Below are positions 1 to 8,005 of a DNA stretch of 33,054 nucleotides, in pieces (the stretch's first letter is position 1; every line of letters begins with the position of its first letter). The translations under genes were made by a program, and so were the position numbers. The notes under the pieces are model-generated. The model had not been told where the DNA came from, made no database searches, and saw only the letters and a list, made by a program, of their open reading frames with translations. The stretch comes from G020348185 sp964525045. GTDB taxonomy: Bacteria; Nitrospirota; Nitrospiria; Nitrospirales; UBA8639. The stretch spans positions 1 to 33,054 of the forward strand of contig CAZGFD010000035.1 in NCBI GenBank assembly GCA_964525045.1. The letters are read 5' to 3'.

Positions 1-47
1 AATGGCAAGAAATTCGTATTAATACCCATTGACATTAATCACAGTTG

Positions 48-82
48 CTCACCCCGACCCTCTCCCCAAGGGGGCGAGGGAG
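48..82. repeat. C/G-rich hairpin repeat
   Basis: A C-rich arm (58-67) is followed by a three-base loop and a G-rich arm (71-80) with one mismatch. The element lies outside any gene, downstream of the minus-strand sxt-like operon. A related hairpin, with a perfect ten-base stem, occurs at the other end of the window (32971-32993), so this is probably a dispersed intergenic repeat. The rest of 1-147 shows no gene. Confidence 0.55.
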
Positions 83-148
83 ATTGGAAACTACGGAAGG
101 GACAATTTGAAATATGCTTGGGAGCTGGGATAAGAGTTTTTCCCGTGG

Positions 149-188
149 AAAAACAGAACCCTGGGTTACCTCATTCCAGGGTTCTGTT
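149..188 (-). terminator. Intrinsic terminator of the sxtIJK-like operon
   Basis: A perfect 13-bp inverted repeat (152-164 with 176-188, loop of 11) lies directly after the stop codon of the small DUF5989 gene. Read on the minus strand it is followed by a run of five U, two of which belong to the stem. This is the classic layout of a rho-independent terminator and marks the end of the three-gene minus-strand operon. A second small hairpin with an A/T-rich stem (about 136-153) overlaps it on the distal side. Confidence 0.8.
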
Positions 189-337
189 CAAAACAACGTA
201 TAAATAAACGGAGCGACGGCTGAGCCTTCGGTCAGGACAATCAAAGCTCCCAAGAGCAACAGCATAATGATGATCGGAGCCAGCCAAAACTTTTTCCGTT
301 CCCTCATGAATTCCCAGAGTTCTTGAAGAAATTCCAT
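188..337 (-). CDS. DUF5989 / SxtK-like small membrane protein
   Basis: A 49-residue protein starting MEFLQELWEFMRERKKFW, followed by one strongly hydrophobic helix (about residues 19-38) and a short tail ending in FIYTLF. The layout is an amphipathic basic N-terminus plus a single membrane span. From memory, small proteins of the DUF5989 family (SxtK in the saxitoxin cluster) look like this and travel with a carbamoyltransferase and an SxtJ-type protein, exactly as seen here. The upstream sequence AGGAGAA lies about seven bases before the ATG and is a good ribosome binding site. The gene lies 14 bases after the sxtJ-like gene and ends in the terminator. Molecular function is unknown; a membrane partner or chaperone of the carbamoyltransferase is only a guess. 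Confidence 0.8.
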   Translation of the reverse strand: MEFLQELWEFMRERKKFWLAPIIIMLLLLGALIVLTEGSAVAPFIYTLF

Positions 338-351
338 GCAAAGTTCTCCTG

Positions 352-765
352 TTAAAACGATTTGGCCATGTGTTGAGAGGGTCGTGAGGTCTTCACCACC
401 CTATAGCTGGAAGCCTGTTTGTCAAATCCGCACGTGAAAGACGGTTTTCCAAAAATCTTTCGAATTAACCCGATCGGAGTCAGAACACCATAAAAGATGA
501 ACCCGAGCAATACCCGGGTATTAAACCAGGCTAATTTTTCCGCAAAGACCATCCAGGCCCGGTAAGCTGGAGTCAGAATGCGAGGGAAGAACAGCCCGGG
601 AATAATGAGAACACCGGAAATCAGTAGGGCCCAGAGCCGAACTTCGGTCCCACGCCAAACCCAAGGCCACAGGCCTATCAGAGCAAAAATACCACCCAAA
701 GGGAAGGCAAATGTTCGAATTTCATAGTTGGTGACGGGTGCGCCTTTAACTGGCTTGTTGGTCAT
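352..765 (-). CDS. SxtJ-like membrane protein
   Basis: A 137-residue protein with about three hydrophobic segments (near residues 22-36, 43-62 and 84-102) and a basic, soluble C-terminal tail. The FAFPLGG start of the first segment, the RAWM...A..L...NTRVLLGFIFYG...TPIGLI.....K region and the gene order are typical of SxtJ-family proteins as I remember them (SxtJ is about 130 residues). It begins 12 bases after the stop of the carbamoyltransferase gene and is followed by the DUF5989 gene, so the three are surely co-transcribed. The biochemical role is not established; it may anchor the carbamoyltransferase at the inner membrane. Family assignment is fairly secure because context and topology agree. 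Confidence 0.75.
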   Translation of the reverse strand: MTNKPVKGAPVTNYEIRTFAFPLGGIFALIGLWPWVWRGTEVRLWALLISGVLIIPGLFFPRILTPAYRAWMVFAEKLAWFNTRVLLGFIFYGVLTPIGLIRKIFGKPSFTCGFDKQASSYRVVKTSRPSQHMAKSF

Positions 766-777
766 GTCTTCGTATTC

Positions 778-2631
778 CTAATCCAATTCGAATTCTTGCA
801 TCCAACTCGTATCCTCCGGAACGGGCGGCTGATCGGCTTTGAGCAATACGATATTTTCTAACACCAAGACATCCATATCGGTCCGCATAAAACACCGGTA
901 GGCATCCTCCGGAGTACAAACGATTGGCTCTCCTCGTACATTAAATGAAGTGTTGATCAAGACGGCACAGCCCGTTTGGCGTTCAAACATTTGAAGCAAT
1001 CGGTAATAACGAGGATTGGTGGCTTCGGTCACTGTTTGCACGCGTGCCGAATAATCCACATGTGTGACGGCAGGGATATCCGACTTGGGAACATTTAAGA
1101 GATCAATACCCCAGAGTCCCTCTTGTTCTTTAGTTAACTGAACCCGTCGTTTTTCCAAAACGGGGGCCACCAACAACATATAGGGGCTGTCCGTTTCCAT
1201 TTCAAAATAGTCAGATACCCGCTCACGAAGCACGGAAGGGGCAAAAGGACGAAATGATTCGCGAAACTTAATCTTTAAATTCATCACTGACTGCATCTGC
1301 CTGCTTCGAGGATCGCCCAAAATACTTCGCCCCCCTAACGCGCGGGGACCAAACTCCATACGACCTTGAAACCACCCTACAACTTTTTCCGACGCCAGAT
1401 GCTGAGCCATTTCCTCAAGAAGTTGATCTTCTTCCAGTTGCCGATACACCGCTCCGATGTTTTGAAGGGTTTGTCCAATTTGATCATTCGTGTAGCGTGG
1501 ACCAAGGTAACTCCCCTTCATGGAATCCCCATTTGACGAAATCGTTCGTGGTTTCCCTAAATACTGATGATACGCCGATAGGGCCGCTCCTACGGCGCTG
1601 CCGGCATCGCCGGCTGCCGGTTGGATCCAGATTTCTTTGAAAGGCCCCTCGCGCAACAAACGTCCGTTTCCCACACAATTCAGTGCCACCCCGCCGGACA
1701 AACACAAGTAGTCCTTCCCGGTTTCACGTTGAAGGGTACATCCTATCCGAAGCATGACTTCTTCTGTCACTTCCTGGACAGAGCGGGCCAGGTCCATCTC
1801 CCGCTGAGTCAAATTGGTTTCCGGCGCCCGGGGTGGACCCCCGAAGAGTTCGTCAAATTTCTCATTCGTCATTCTGAGGCCGGTGCAATAATCGAAGAAA
1901 TCCATATTCAATCGGAACGTGCCATCTGGTTTGACATCGAGAAGATGTTGATAAATCGTATCCACATATTTGGGCCTCCCGTAAGGGGCGAGCCCCATCA
2001 CTTTATATTCGCCCGAGTTCACCTTGAAACCTGTGTAATACGTAAATGCTGAATACAACAGGCCTAAAGAATGGGGAAAGGGAATTTCCCACAAGGGGGT
2101 CAAGCTGGAATCGTTCCCCATCCATGCAGACGTGGTGGCCCATTCTCCAACCCCATCCATGCACAAAACCGCAGCCTCCCGGAAGGGTGAAGGATAAAAG
2201 GCCGCGGCTGCGTGGGATTCATGATGTTCGCCAAACAAAATCTGTGGTAGATCGTCTAAATTGTCGATGCCGGCGATCCTCCCGCATTCCTTCCGGAGTA
2301 AACTCTTGAGAAACAATTTTTCCTTCAGCCACACCGGCATGGCGGTAACGAATGAAGTAATTCCTCGGGGAGCAAACGCCAGGTAGGTTTCGAGAAGACG
2401 TTCGAATTTGATCAGCGGCTTGTCATAAAACACAATGAATCGAAGATCTTTCCAATCCACCCCCGCATCATTCAGACAAAATTGAATGGCTTCCGAAGGA
2501 AATTTCGCCGTGTGTTTTTTTCTCGTGAAGCGTTCCTCCTGTGCCGCTGAGACAATTTCGCCATCACGGATCAAACATGCGGCACTATCATGATAATAGG
2601 CTGAGATTCCAAGGACGAAGTCGGAGTTCAT
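778..2631 (-). CDS. NodU/CmcH-family carbamoyltransferase
   Basis: A 617-residue enzyme of the O-carbamoyltransferase family (NodU, CmcH, SxtI), which moves a carbamoyl group from carbamoyl phosphate, through a carbamoyl-adenylate, onto a hydroxyl of an acceptor. The N-terminal Kae1/HypF-like ASKHA domain shows GISAYYHDSAACLI, EERFTRKKH, HHESHAAAAF, DGVGEW, MGLAPYG, LSGGVALNCVGNG and AGDAGSAVGAA. The smaller C-terminal domain shows EFGPRALGGRSIL, FRESFRPFAPSVL and NTSFNVRGEPIV. Length is normal for the family. I chose the ATG at 2631, which gives the usual start; an in-frame TTG seven codons upstream is possible, and neither has a clear Shine-Dalgarno sequence. The acceptor is unknown: no nodulation, cephamycin or saxitoxin genes are nearby, so a sugar or lipid glycan is as likely as a secondary metabolite. 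Confidence 0.9.
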   Translation of the reverse strand: MNSDFVLGISAYYHDSAACLIRDGEIVSAAQEERFTRKKHTAKFPSEAIQFCLNDAGVDWKDLRFIVFYDKPLIKFERLLETYLAFAPRGITSFVTAMPVWLKEKLFLKSLLRKECGRIAGIDNLDDLPQILFGEHHESHAAAAFYPSPFREAAVLCMDGVGEWATTSAWMGNDSSLTPLWEIPFPHSLGLLYSAFTYYTGFKVNSGEYKVMGLAPYGRPKYVDTIYQHLLDVKPDGTFRLNMDFFDYCTGLRMTNEKFDELFGGPPRAPETNLTQREMDLARSVQEVTEEVMLRIGCTLQRETGKDYLCLSGGVALNCVGNGRLLREGPFKEIWIQPAAGDAGSAVGAALSAYHQYLGKPRTISSNGDSMKGSYLGPRYTNDQIGQTLQNIGAVYRQLEEDQLLEEMAQHLASEKVVGWFQGRMEFGPRALGGRSILGDPRSRQMQSVMNLKIKFRESFRPFAPSVLRERVSDYFEMETDSPYMLLVAPVLEKRRVQLTKEQEGLWGIDLLNVPKSDIPAVTHVDYSARVQTVTEATNPRYYRLLQMFERQTGCAVLINTSFNVRGEPIVCTPEDAYRCFMRTDMDVLVLENIVLLKADQPPVPEDTSWMQEFELD

Positions 2632-2914
2632 AAATAGACTTGTAACTAGCAATAGAGTCGGAAAAGGGTAACCAATCCCCTCGACTCGATAGACAAGGAT
2701 TAAAAGAAACTGTTCAAAACTTTAGCACCACTCGGCATGAGCTATTGGGTGGGTGTTGTGCAACAATCTCTGAGGACCCTCTAACCTGGGCATACCTGAA
2801 TTAAATTTAGATGACATACATGATAAAATCAATATACCCGACCACGATTCCGACCGTGACCTTCTAGAAACGGTCCGGGTGGCTACCTTTCAATCACTAT
2901 TTTAGGTGTTTTGA

Positions 2915-3601
2915 GTGAAAAACGAAAGCCCGCTCTCCCCTTTGTGGATAACCGCGAGCACTGTCGCAAAATCTCTGTGGCTTTTTTTGCTGATCAGTTA
3001 CCTTTCAGCCTCGATGTATTCTCCATTCCCTGCGAAGGCGGCGCCGCAGGATAAAGAAAGGTGGGACCTGAAATATCAGACCACAGAATATATATCGGGA
3101 AAAGAGCCTATTCCGTTTTTGAAACAGTCCATGGAGTTGCTGCCTAAAGGCAGGGCCCTCGATCTGGCCATGGGAGAGGGACGAAACGGGGTCTTTTTGG
3201 CAAGAAAGGGCTTCGAGGTGACAGGGATTGATATTTCGGAGACGGGCTTGATAAAAGCCGAGGCTTTGGCTACTGAATACGGGGTGAAGATCACCACAAA
3301 GGTCGCCGATCTTGAAGAGTACAAGCTGGCTCCTCACACCTATGATGTAATCGTCTGCACTTACTACCTTCAGCGGGATCTGTTTCCGCAAATTATATCG
3401 GCTCTCAAGCCGGGTGGGATGGCTCTGGTGGAAACGTTCACTCTTGATCATAAAAAATATCAGCCAGAGTTCCGTCAAGAATATCTTTTGAAACCCAATG
3501 AACTCCTCACCCTGTTCCAGGGTCTCACCGTGATTCGATATCAATCCGTCGATAATGGCAAGGCTGCCTATGCGAGTATTCTTGTCCAAAAGCCCTCATA
3601 A
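2915..3601 (+). CDS. TehB-like SAM methyltransferase with N-terminal signal/anchor
   Basis: A 228-residue protein. Residues about 18-42 form a hydrophobic segment ending in AKAAPQD, which looks like a signal peptide with a cleavable AXA site or a signal anchor. The remainder is a class I methyltransferase: motif I LDLAMGEGRNGVFLA (normally D-x-G-C/S-G-x-G, here AMGEG), then VTGIDIS and an acidic VADLEEY, then DVIVCTYYLQR and LKPGGMALVETF. This pattern is closest to TehB/ubiE-like small-molecule methyltransferases. A secreted SAM enzyme would have no cosubstrate, which makes the leader odd. The start is GTG at 2915 with only a weak AGGTG upstream; a later ATG (3014) would remove most of the hydrophobic stretch but has no ribosome site. 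Substrate unknown. Confidence 0.7.
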   Translation: MKNESPLSPLWITASTVAKSLWLFLLISYLSASMYSPFPAKAAPQDKERWDLKYQTTEYISGKEPIPFLKQSMELLPKGRALDLAMGEGRNGVFLARKGFEVTGIDISETGLIKAEALATEYGVKITTKVADLEEYKLAPHTYDVIVCTYYLQRDLFPQIISALKPGGMALVETFTLDHKKYQPEFRQEYLLKPNELLTLFQGLTVIRYQSVDNGKAAYASILVQKPS

Positions 3602-3722
3602 CCTTTTCTTTGTGTCCTAGCCTCCTCCCCCATTCCCGTAGTTGCGAGTCTTAAAGGTCTTTATGTAGTCTTACAATTTTCCGAGAAGCCTTAGACACGT
3701 TCCTATTCGAAAGATTGATTCG

Positions 3723-4433
3723 ATGAACCTCGTGCAACACCTGACTGTTGATTCTCTTCTCCAAGAGCTGAGAGCTCATCCGGTGAATACCAACCAATTT
3801 TTTGTTGAATTTCGTGATCAATTTCTAACCATTGATCAACTCCGTAGTTTCATCAAACAATATCATTTCTTTTGTTTTCGATTTGTCAAAATCCTGGAAG
3901 GTCTCCTTTTTTACACGCCACTCGAAGAGTTGGATATGCGGATCGAGCTGACGAAAACTTTGTATTCGGAGCTGGGAAGCGGCATCACTGAGCAGGCACA
4001 TGTACGCCATCTCGAACGGTTCGCTCAGATACTCGGAATTCAGGAGTCGGACCTGAGGCACACTCGACCTATCCCCGAAGTCGATCAGTATCTCAAGGTC
4101 CTTGATCGCCTTTTCTTGAAGTCGGATTTTCTTAGAGCGCTAGGAGCGGAGCTGGCGGTCGAGACCACCGCCATCTCTGAATTCCGGTTTTTTCTACCAG
4201 GATTACAAAAATATTCACAATTTTCAGAACAAGATTTGCTATTCTTTTCCATGCATCTCCAAGAAGAAGCTCACCACAGCAACTGGTTGGCCAATGCCGT
4301 CCGAAAAACCGCTAGCACTGCGGAGGACCTGGAACAAGTGGCCATCGGCGCAAGAGAAACCGTCGACGCCTGGAACCACTTCTGGATAGGAATGTATGGG
4401 ACGGTATTTATCTCCTCTAACCAGGAGTCATGA
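3723..4433 (+). CDS. Heme-oxygenase-like diiron protein (CADD/TenA/PqqC fold)
   Basis: A 236-residue, all-helical protein of the iron-containing HDO superfamily. It shows the spaced ligand pattern of that group: E83, H93, E147 (in AVETTAISEF), H178, E182 and H185 (in MHLQEEAHH). The last three have the same 4- and 3-residue spacing as the H/D/H set in chlamydial CADD as I recall it. Members cleave or oxidise carbon chains or amino acids (UndA, SznF central domain, CADD making p-aminobenzoate from its own tyrosine). Which reaction applies here cannot be read from the sequence. A PqqD-like methyltransferase gene follows after a 227-base gap. ATG start, no strong ribosome site. Superfamily call is firm; the specific function is open. 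Confidence 0.8.
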   Translation: MNLVQHLTVDSLLQELRAHPVNTNQFFVEFRDQFLTIDQLRSFIKQYHFFCFRFVKILEGLLFYTPLEELDMRIELTKTLYSELGSGITEQAHVRHLERFAQILGIQESDLRHTRPIPEVDQYLKVLDRLFLKSDFLRALGAELAVETTAISEFRFFLPGLQKYSQFSEQDLLFFSMHLQEEAHHSNWLANAVRKTASTAEDLEQVAIGARETVDAWNHFWIGMYGTVFISSNQES

Positions 4434-4468
4434 TTTCAGGGGGCAGACAAAGGTTCAAGGTAAAAAGT

Positions 4469-4616
4469 GTAGCTGCGCCATCTAATGGCGCCTCTTGGGG
4501 ACACCAAACCCAAAACCGGAGCCGAAATGATTGTCCGGGTCCAGTCGTTAATCCTTTGAGGCGTTTTCAGAACCTTGACGTTGATTTGGGAGCAGCATGA
4601 GATGCTGCAGCTACAA
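4469..4616. repeat. REP-like palindrome pair, locus 1
   Basis: Two inverted copies of an imperfect palindromic unit. The left copy (4469-4500) begins GTAGCTG and folds as GCGCCAT-CTA-ATGGCGC. The right copy (4587-4616, opposite orientation) folds as GCAGCAT-GAG-ATGCTGC. The two stems differ in sequence but keep pairing. The gap 4434-4660 otherwise holds no gene; 4629-4650 carries a piece of the second repeat type seen at 23204-23312. Confidence 0.8.
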
Positions 4617-4660
4617 ACTAGAATCTAGAAACTCTTGTTGGATATTGGATTAAGATCATC

Positions 4661-6172
4661 GTGCCGGAAACCCAGACTCATCCCCATTCAATTGAAACCC
4701 CTCCTTCTTTACAACCCATGACGTTGGAAGGAGACCTTCTCCAACAGCGTGCCTGGCGAATGCCTGATCTGATTATTTATCAGCATGGCCCGGAGGAATG
4801 GTGGGTGACTCCTTTAGATGAAGCCTTGCCTTTAATCCGGCTGAATCGACGAGGGGCCTCCTTGCTTTCGGCCATGGATGGGAAATCCACCCTATCGACC
4901 CTTCTTCACCAATTCGGTAAATGGGTATGCGGACCCAACAATGAAACCGGTCAATGGCATCTGGAACGGTGGGCTCTTCCTCATTATTCATTATGTTATT
5001 ACGGATCAGAACCCCCGAGCGGGCATAGCTCCGATGCCAAGTGGGATCTCCTGTTGCAACGGGTTCGCGAGGGGTGGCACGGCAACGTTGAGGAGGAAAC
5101 GGAAGAGCACCTTTCGGAATTCCATCTCCATGGCATTCAGGCACAACATGGGCACTTTGAAATCGTGGAGACCACCGTGTCACATCTGTTTCGGGAACCA
5201 TGCGAAGCCATGCATGGACACACGTATGGAAGACTGCTGGGGAAAACGCTTCGTGAGATGGGGTGGTTTAATCCCAACCCCAAGAGAATTGTCGAAGTGG
5301 GAGGGGGCTTGGGGTATGTTTCCAGGGATTTAGCCCAAGAGTTTAATGCTCAAGAGCGAAACGGGATGCGGTACACGTTTGTCGATATTACCAGACCGTT
5401 TTTGAGTTCCCAGACGAGTCTGGCGCGAGAGGCAGGCTGGACTTGTTCGGCGATTCAAGCCAATGCCGAACAACTACCCTTGGCAGACAGCAGTGTAGAT
5501 TTAGTCATTGACAACGAAAATTTGGCGGATATGACTCCCATTCAATTAACCGCGGAAGAATTGGAATCCGGGCAAGGAACAACCCCTCCGCATCAAGAAG
5601 CGTTGGATCTTATTCGACGGCTCCGATTGACTCTCGATAAGCCCCTGCCTCCAGAGGTGATCTTTAATTATGGAGCCATTGCATTTCTCATGGAAGTCTG
5701 GCGAGTTTTGCGGCCAGGCGGCCGAGCCATTCTTGTCGAATTCGGAATCGAAACAGGTTGGCCCGCACCGGTCAAACTTCCGGGACATACGGAATATGAA
5801 GTCCAGTACTCCCATATGCGACATGCTGCCCGTTGGTTGGGATTCCGAGAACAGTATTGTGCGCTACCTCAGCTGTTAGCTATCCGTCGTGATACCCAGG
5901 TTCTCTGTACGGGAGCAGCGTATGCCATACGCCGGTTCTGCGAAACCCTTGAAAAACCCTTTTCGGTGAGAGCCTACACACAACCGGAATTGGAAAAAAC
6001 ACTTGGGGATATGCTTCCCAAGCTTACCGGCATACACTATCATCATGTTCTCGATCCAGCCTGGTTTGGTCTTTGGGATTTCAAAGTCCTGCTGGTTGAG
6101 AAACCCGGTGGCATGATACACCGATCGGCCTACCAAGAGTCCAAAGGATTCCGGTGGTATAGTCAGAAATAA
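4661..6172 (+). CDS. Methyltransferase with PqqD-like N-terminal domain
   Basis: A 503-residue protein. Residues about 45-90 (EEWWVTPLDEALPLIRLNRRG..LL..MDG..TLSTLLHQF) resemble the winged-helix PqqD/RiPP-recognition fold, where a conserved LN..G..LL...DG..T pattern precedes a helix. Residues about 205-300 and 340-365 are a class I SAM methyltransferase: IVEVGGGLGYVSRDLA (motif I, residues 210-218), FVDITRP, NAEQLPLADSSVDLV and EVWRVLRPGGRAILVEFG. An insert of about 60 residues separates the acidic motif from the post-motif strand. The C-terminal part is unassigned. GTG start at 4661 without clear ribosome site; an ATG at 4718 is an alternative. No precursor peptide gene is visible, so a RiPP role is unproven. 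Confidence 0.65.
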   Translation: MPETQTHPHSIETPPSLQPMTLEGDLLQQRAWRMPDLIIYQHGPEEWWVTPLDEALPLIRLNRRGASLLSAMDGKSTLSTLLHQFGKWVCGPNNETGQWHLERWALPHYSLCYYGSEPPSGHSSDAKWDLLLQRVREGWHGNVEEETEEHLSEFHLHGIQAQHGHFEIVETTVSHLFREPCEAMHGHTYGRLLGKTLREMGWFNPNPKRIVEVGGGLGYVSRDLAQEFNAQERNGMRYTFVDITRPFLSSQTSLAREAGWTCSAIQANAEQLPLADSSVDLVIDNENLADMTPIQLTAEELESGQGTTPPHQEALDLIRRLRLTLDKPLPPEVIFNYGAIAFLMEVWRVLRPGGRAILVEFGIETGWPAPVKLPGHTEYEVQYSHMRHAARWLGFREQYCALPQLLAIRRDTQVLCTGAAYAIRRFCETLEKPFSVRAYTQPELEKTLGDMLPKLTGIHYHHVLDPAWFGLWDFKVLLVEKPGGMIHRSAYQESKGFRWYSQK

Positions 6173-6207
6173 AAGTCTCAAGTTTTTCAATTTCCGGGTT
6201 CAGGTTT

Positions 6208-6263
6208 GTAGCTGCAGCATCTTATGCTGCTCCCCAAAAGCGCCATGAGATGGCGCAGCTACA
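6208..6263. repeat. REP-like palindrome pair, locus 2
   Basis: Two units in head-to-head orientation with almost no spacer. The left folds as GCAGCAT-CTT-ATGCTGC and the right as GCGCCAT-GAG-ATGGCGC, so each locus combines one stem of each type. It lies in the 93-base gap between two convergent genes (methyltransferase and ppx), where it may act as a bidirectional transcription stop or mRNA end. Confidence 0.8.
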
Positions 6264-6265
6264 TT

Positions 6266-7222
6266 TTAAACTTGGAACTTGACACCCCTCAACCGGGCAG
6301 CTTCGTGAACCAGAATTCCTTCCCGTAATCCGTAATCACTGACCAGACATTCTTGGAATCCAAGGATTTGCATCACTTTACGGAGTATGACCGTTCCCGC
6401 AACAATCACGTCTTCACGCCCTGGCTCAAGCCCCGGCAGATCTCTGCGTTCCGAGCGAGTTCGAATTCGTAACTCTCTCTCCAACTGTTTGATTTTTTCA
6501 AGACTGAGTTGGTAATTGTGAATGCGCGCAGATTCATAGTGGGTTAATTGTTGTGCCATGGCGGCCAATGTCGTTATGGTTCCAGCCGTACCCACACAGG
6601 TCAAACCGGTCAAATTTCCCAATGTCAATTTGATTTTCTGGAGTTCGGCCTGAATTATCGCTTCCGCCGCTGAGACCGCTTGTTCGCTGGGTACATCATC
6701 AGTGTGGAATTCCCGTTCTGATAAACGAACGACCCCGACATCCAGAGAATACACTTGGGGTTGTTGTGTAAATCGGGCGTTTGGGACTCGCATAAACTCT
6801 GTGCTTCCTCCCCCGATATCAACTCCGAAGAATCCATCTACATCAGATGGAAGCCCGGATTCTATTCCCAATAAGGTACGCCGAGCCTCTTCCTCCCCAC
6901 TTAAAATCTCAACGGCAAAGCCGGCTTCTTTCTTAACCTGTCCGATAAATTCTTTTCGATTGCTGGCCTCGCGAACGGCGCTGGTGGCCACCACCGTCAC
7001 ACCAGCGAGGGGATACGCTTGCATACGCTCCCTCCACTCGCACAACGTTTGTACAACTCTCGTCATGGCTGCCGCCTTTAACCTCCCACTTTGGTCGACC
7101 CCCTCACCTAGTCGAAGTATCTGACGATCTGACTCTATCTCTTTCATGGAGGCATCAGCGGCGACCTCTCCAATCAACAGGCGGCAGGTCAACGTTCCGA
7201 CATCAATCCCAGCTAGAAGCAA
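6266..7222 (-). CDS. Exopolyphosphatase / (p)ppGpp phosphatase family (Ppx/GppA)
   Basis: About 318 residues of the ASKHA-fold Ppx/GppA family, which removes terminal phosphate from polyphosphate or converts pppGpp to ppGpp in the cytoplasm. Visible motifs are AGIDVGTLTCRLLI (phosphate 1), VATSAVREASN, ILSGEEEARRTLLGI, FGVDIGGGSTEF (phosphate 2), SLDVGVVRLSE and CVGTAGTITTLAA, then VSDYGLREGIL at the end. It is the short single-module form without the C-terminal HD domain. Start choice: an AAAGGAGG at 7237-7230 lies seven bases before a TTG at 7222, whereas the in-frame ATG at 7228 is only one base from it, so the TTG fits better. Ppx and GppA cannot be told apart by eye. Convergent with the methyltransferase gene. 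Confidence 0.9.
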   Translation of the reverse strand: MLLAGIDVGTLTCRLLIGEVAADASMKEIESDRQILRLGEGVDQSGRLKAAAMTRVVQTLCEWRERMQAYPLAGVTVVATSAVREASNRKEFIGQVKKEAGFAVEILSGEEEARRTLLGIESGLPSDVDGFFGVDIGGGSTEFMRVPNARFTQQPQVYSLDVGVVRLSEREFHTDDVPSEQAVSAAEAIIQAELQKIKLTLGNLTGLTCVGTAGTITTLAAMAQQLTHYESARIHNYQLSLEKIKQLERELRIRTRSERRDLPGLEPGREDVIVAGTVILRKVMQILGFQECLVSDYGLREGILVHEAARLRGVKFQV

Positions 7223-7289
7223 CGCCATTCCTCCTTTGAACAACAATCAATTGCTACGACGCGCCAATAATATTCGCACTCTCCGCTGT

Positions 7290-7352
7290 AAATCTCAAAT
7301 TTCAAATCTCAGAATTGGATTCTGAGGTACGAAATTTGAGATTTGAGATTCA
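7290..7352. repeat. A/T-rich inverted repeat
   Basis: Two imperfect arms built from AAATCTCAAATTTC-type words (7290-7320 and 7321-7352) face each other around the TTCTGAGGTAC centre. It sits between divergent ppx and the YggX-like gene. The 7247-7471 gap has no gene. The word pattern looks like a dispersed intergenic repeat rather than an operator. Confidence 0.55.
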
Positions 7353-7471
7353 GGTACTGAGATCCAAGCCCTGACTTTTTCTTCCCGAGCCGTGTATGGT
7401 AGGATCAATCACTCGTTCCAATGTCTGCGCTCTAAATTCGCAATAGGGTTTTTTCAAGAGGAGAAATCATC

Positions 7472-7744
7472 ATGCCAGAGATCCATTGCTTACGATGTGA
7501 CAAAACCGCCGAAATGATGACCGAAAATCTATTTTTGGGCAAACTTGAAAAAGACGTAAAGAAAAATGTTTGTCAGGATTGCTGGAATGAATGGAATCGC
7601 CCAGGGGGAGTCAAAACCATGGTGATCAATGAGTTTCAATTAAATCTTGGTGATGAAGGCGCACGGGAGACCCTGAAGAACCACCTACGGTCCTTTTTTA
7701 AATTGCCTGGTGCGACCGTAGAATTTAAAGACTACCGCACGTAA
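7472..7744 (+). CDS. YggX-like Fe(II)-trafficking protein with CxxC pairs
   Basis: A 90-residue cytoplasmic protein. Its core GKLEKDVKKNVCQDCWNEW...KTMVINEFQLNL...REtLKnhLrsFF matches the YggX/Iron_traffic family (GKRIYNEISKEAWAQW, QTMLINE, LNM, FLF in E. coli), which is linked to iron handling and protection of Fe-S clusters. In contrast to E. coli YggX it has four cysteines in two CxxC pairs (C6, C9, C34, C37), which suggests a bound zinc or iron ion. The ATG is preceded at eight bases by AAGAGGAG, a strong ribosome site. The gene stands alone; a weak promoter (CTGACT, 18 bases, TATGGT, 7371-7400) may drive it. Biochemical role is inferred from family only. Confidence 0.8.
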   Translation: MPEIHCLRCDKTAEMMTENLFLGKLEKDVKKNVCQDCWNEWNRPGGVKTMVINEFQLNLGDEGARETLKNHLRSFFKLPGATVEFKDYRT

Positions 7745-8005
7745 TTCATATCATTTGTGTGACACGACCCATTCATCCCATCATTCTCGCCGTTCATCCC
7801 ACTCCTGGCACACTCCCACCTCATCCCATCCGGCTTTCTTGGAAACCTCGGGAGAATGCAGGTGAGGGCAAGGCCTAAGATTACGCATCTCTCATATCCG
7901 AAACCTTCCACACTGATTTTTTCAGATTGGATTGCACACGTTCTCTTTCGTTCCGTTTGTCCTGCTGACTTGAATAGGTTTGAGGAGCCGCGGTAGGATG
8001 AAAAT

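Noticed and set aside
1621..2309. Plus-strand ORFs opposite the carbamoyltransferase gene
   Set aside because: Antisense shadows with no start signals.
3005..3589. 194-codon ORF antisense to the methyltransferase gene
   Set aside because: Shadow of the real gene; low-complexity translation, no ribosome site.
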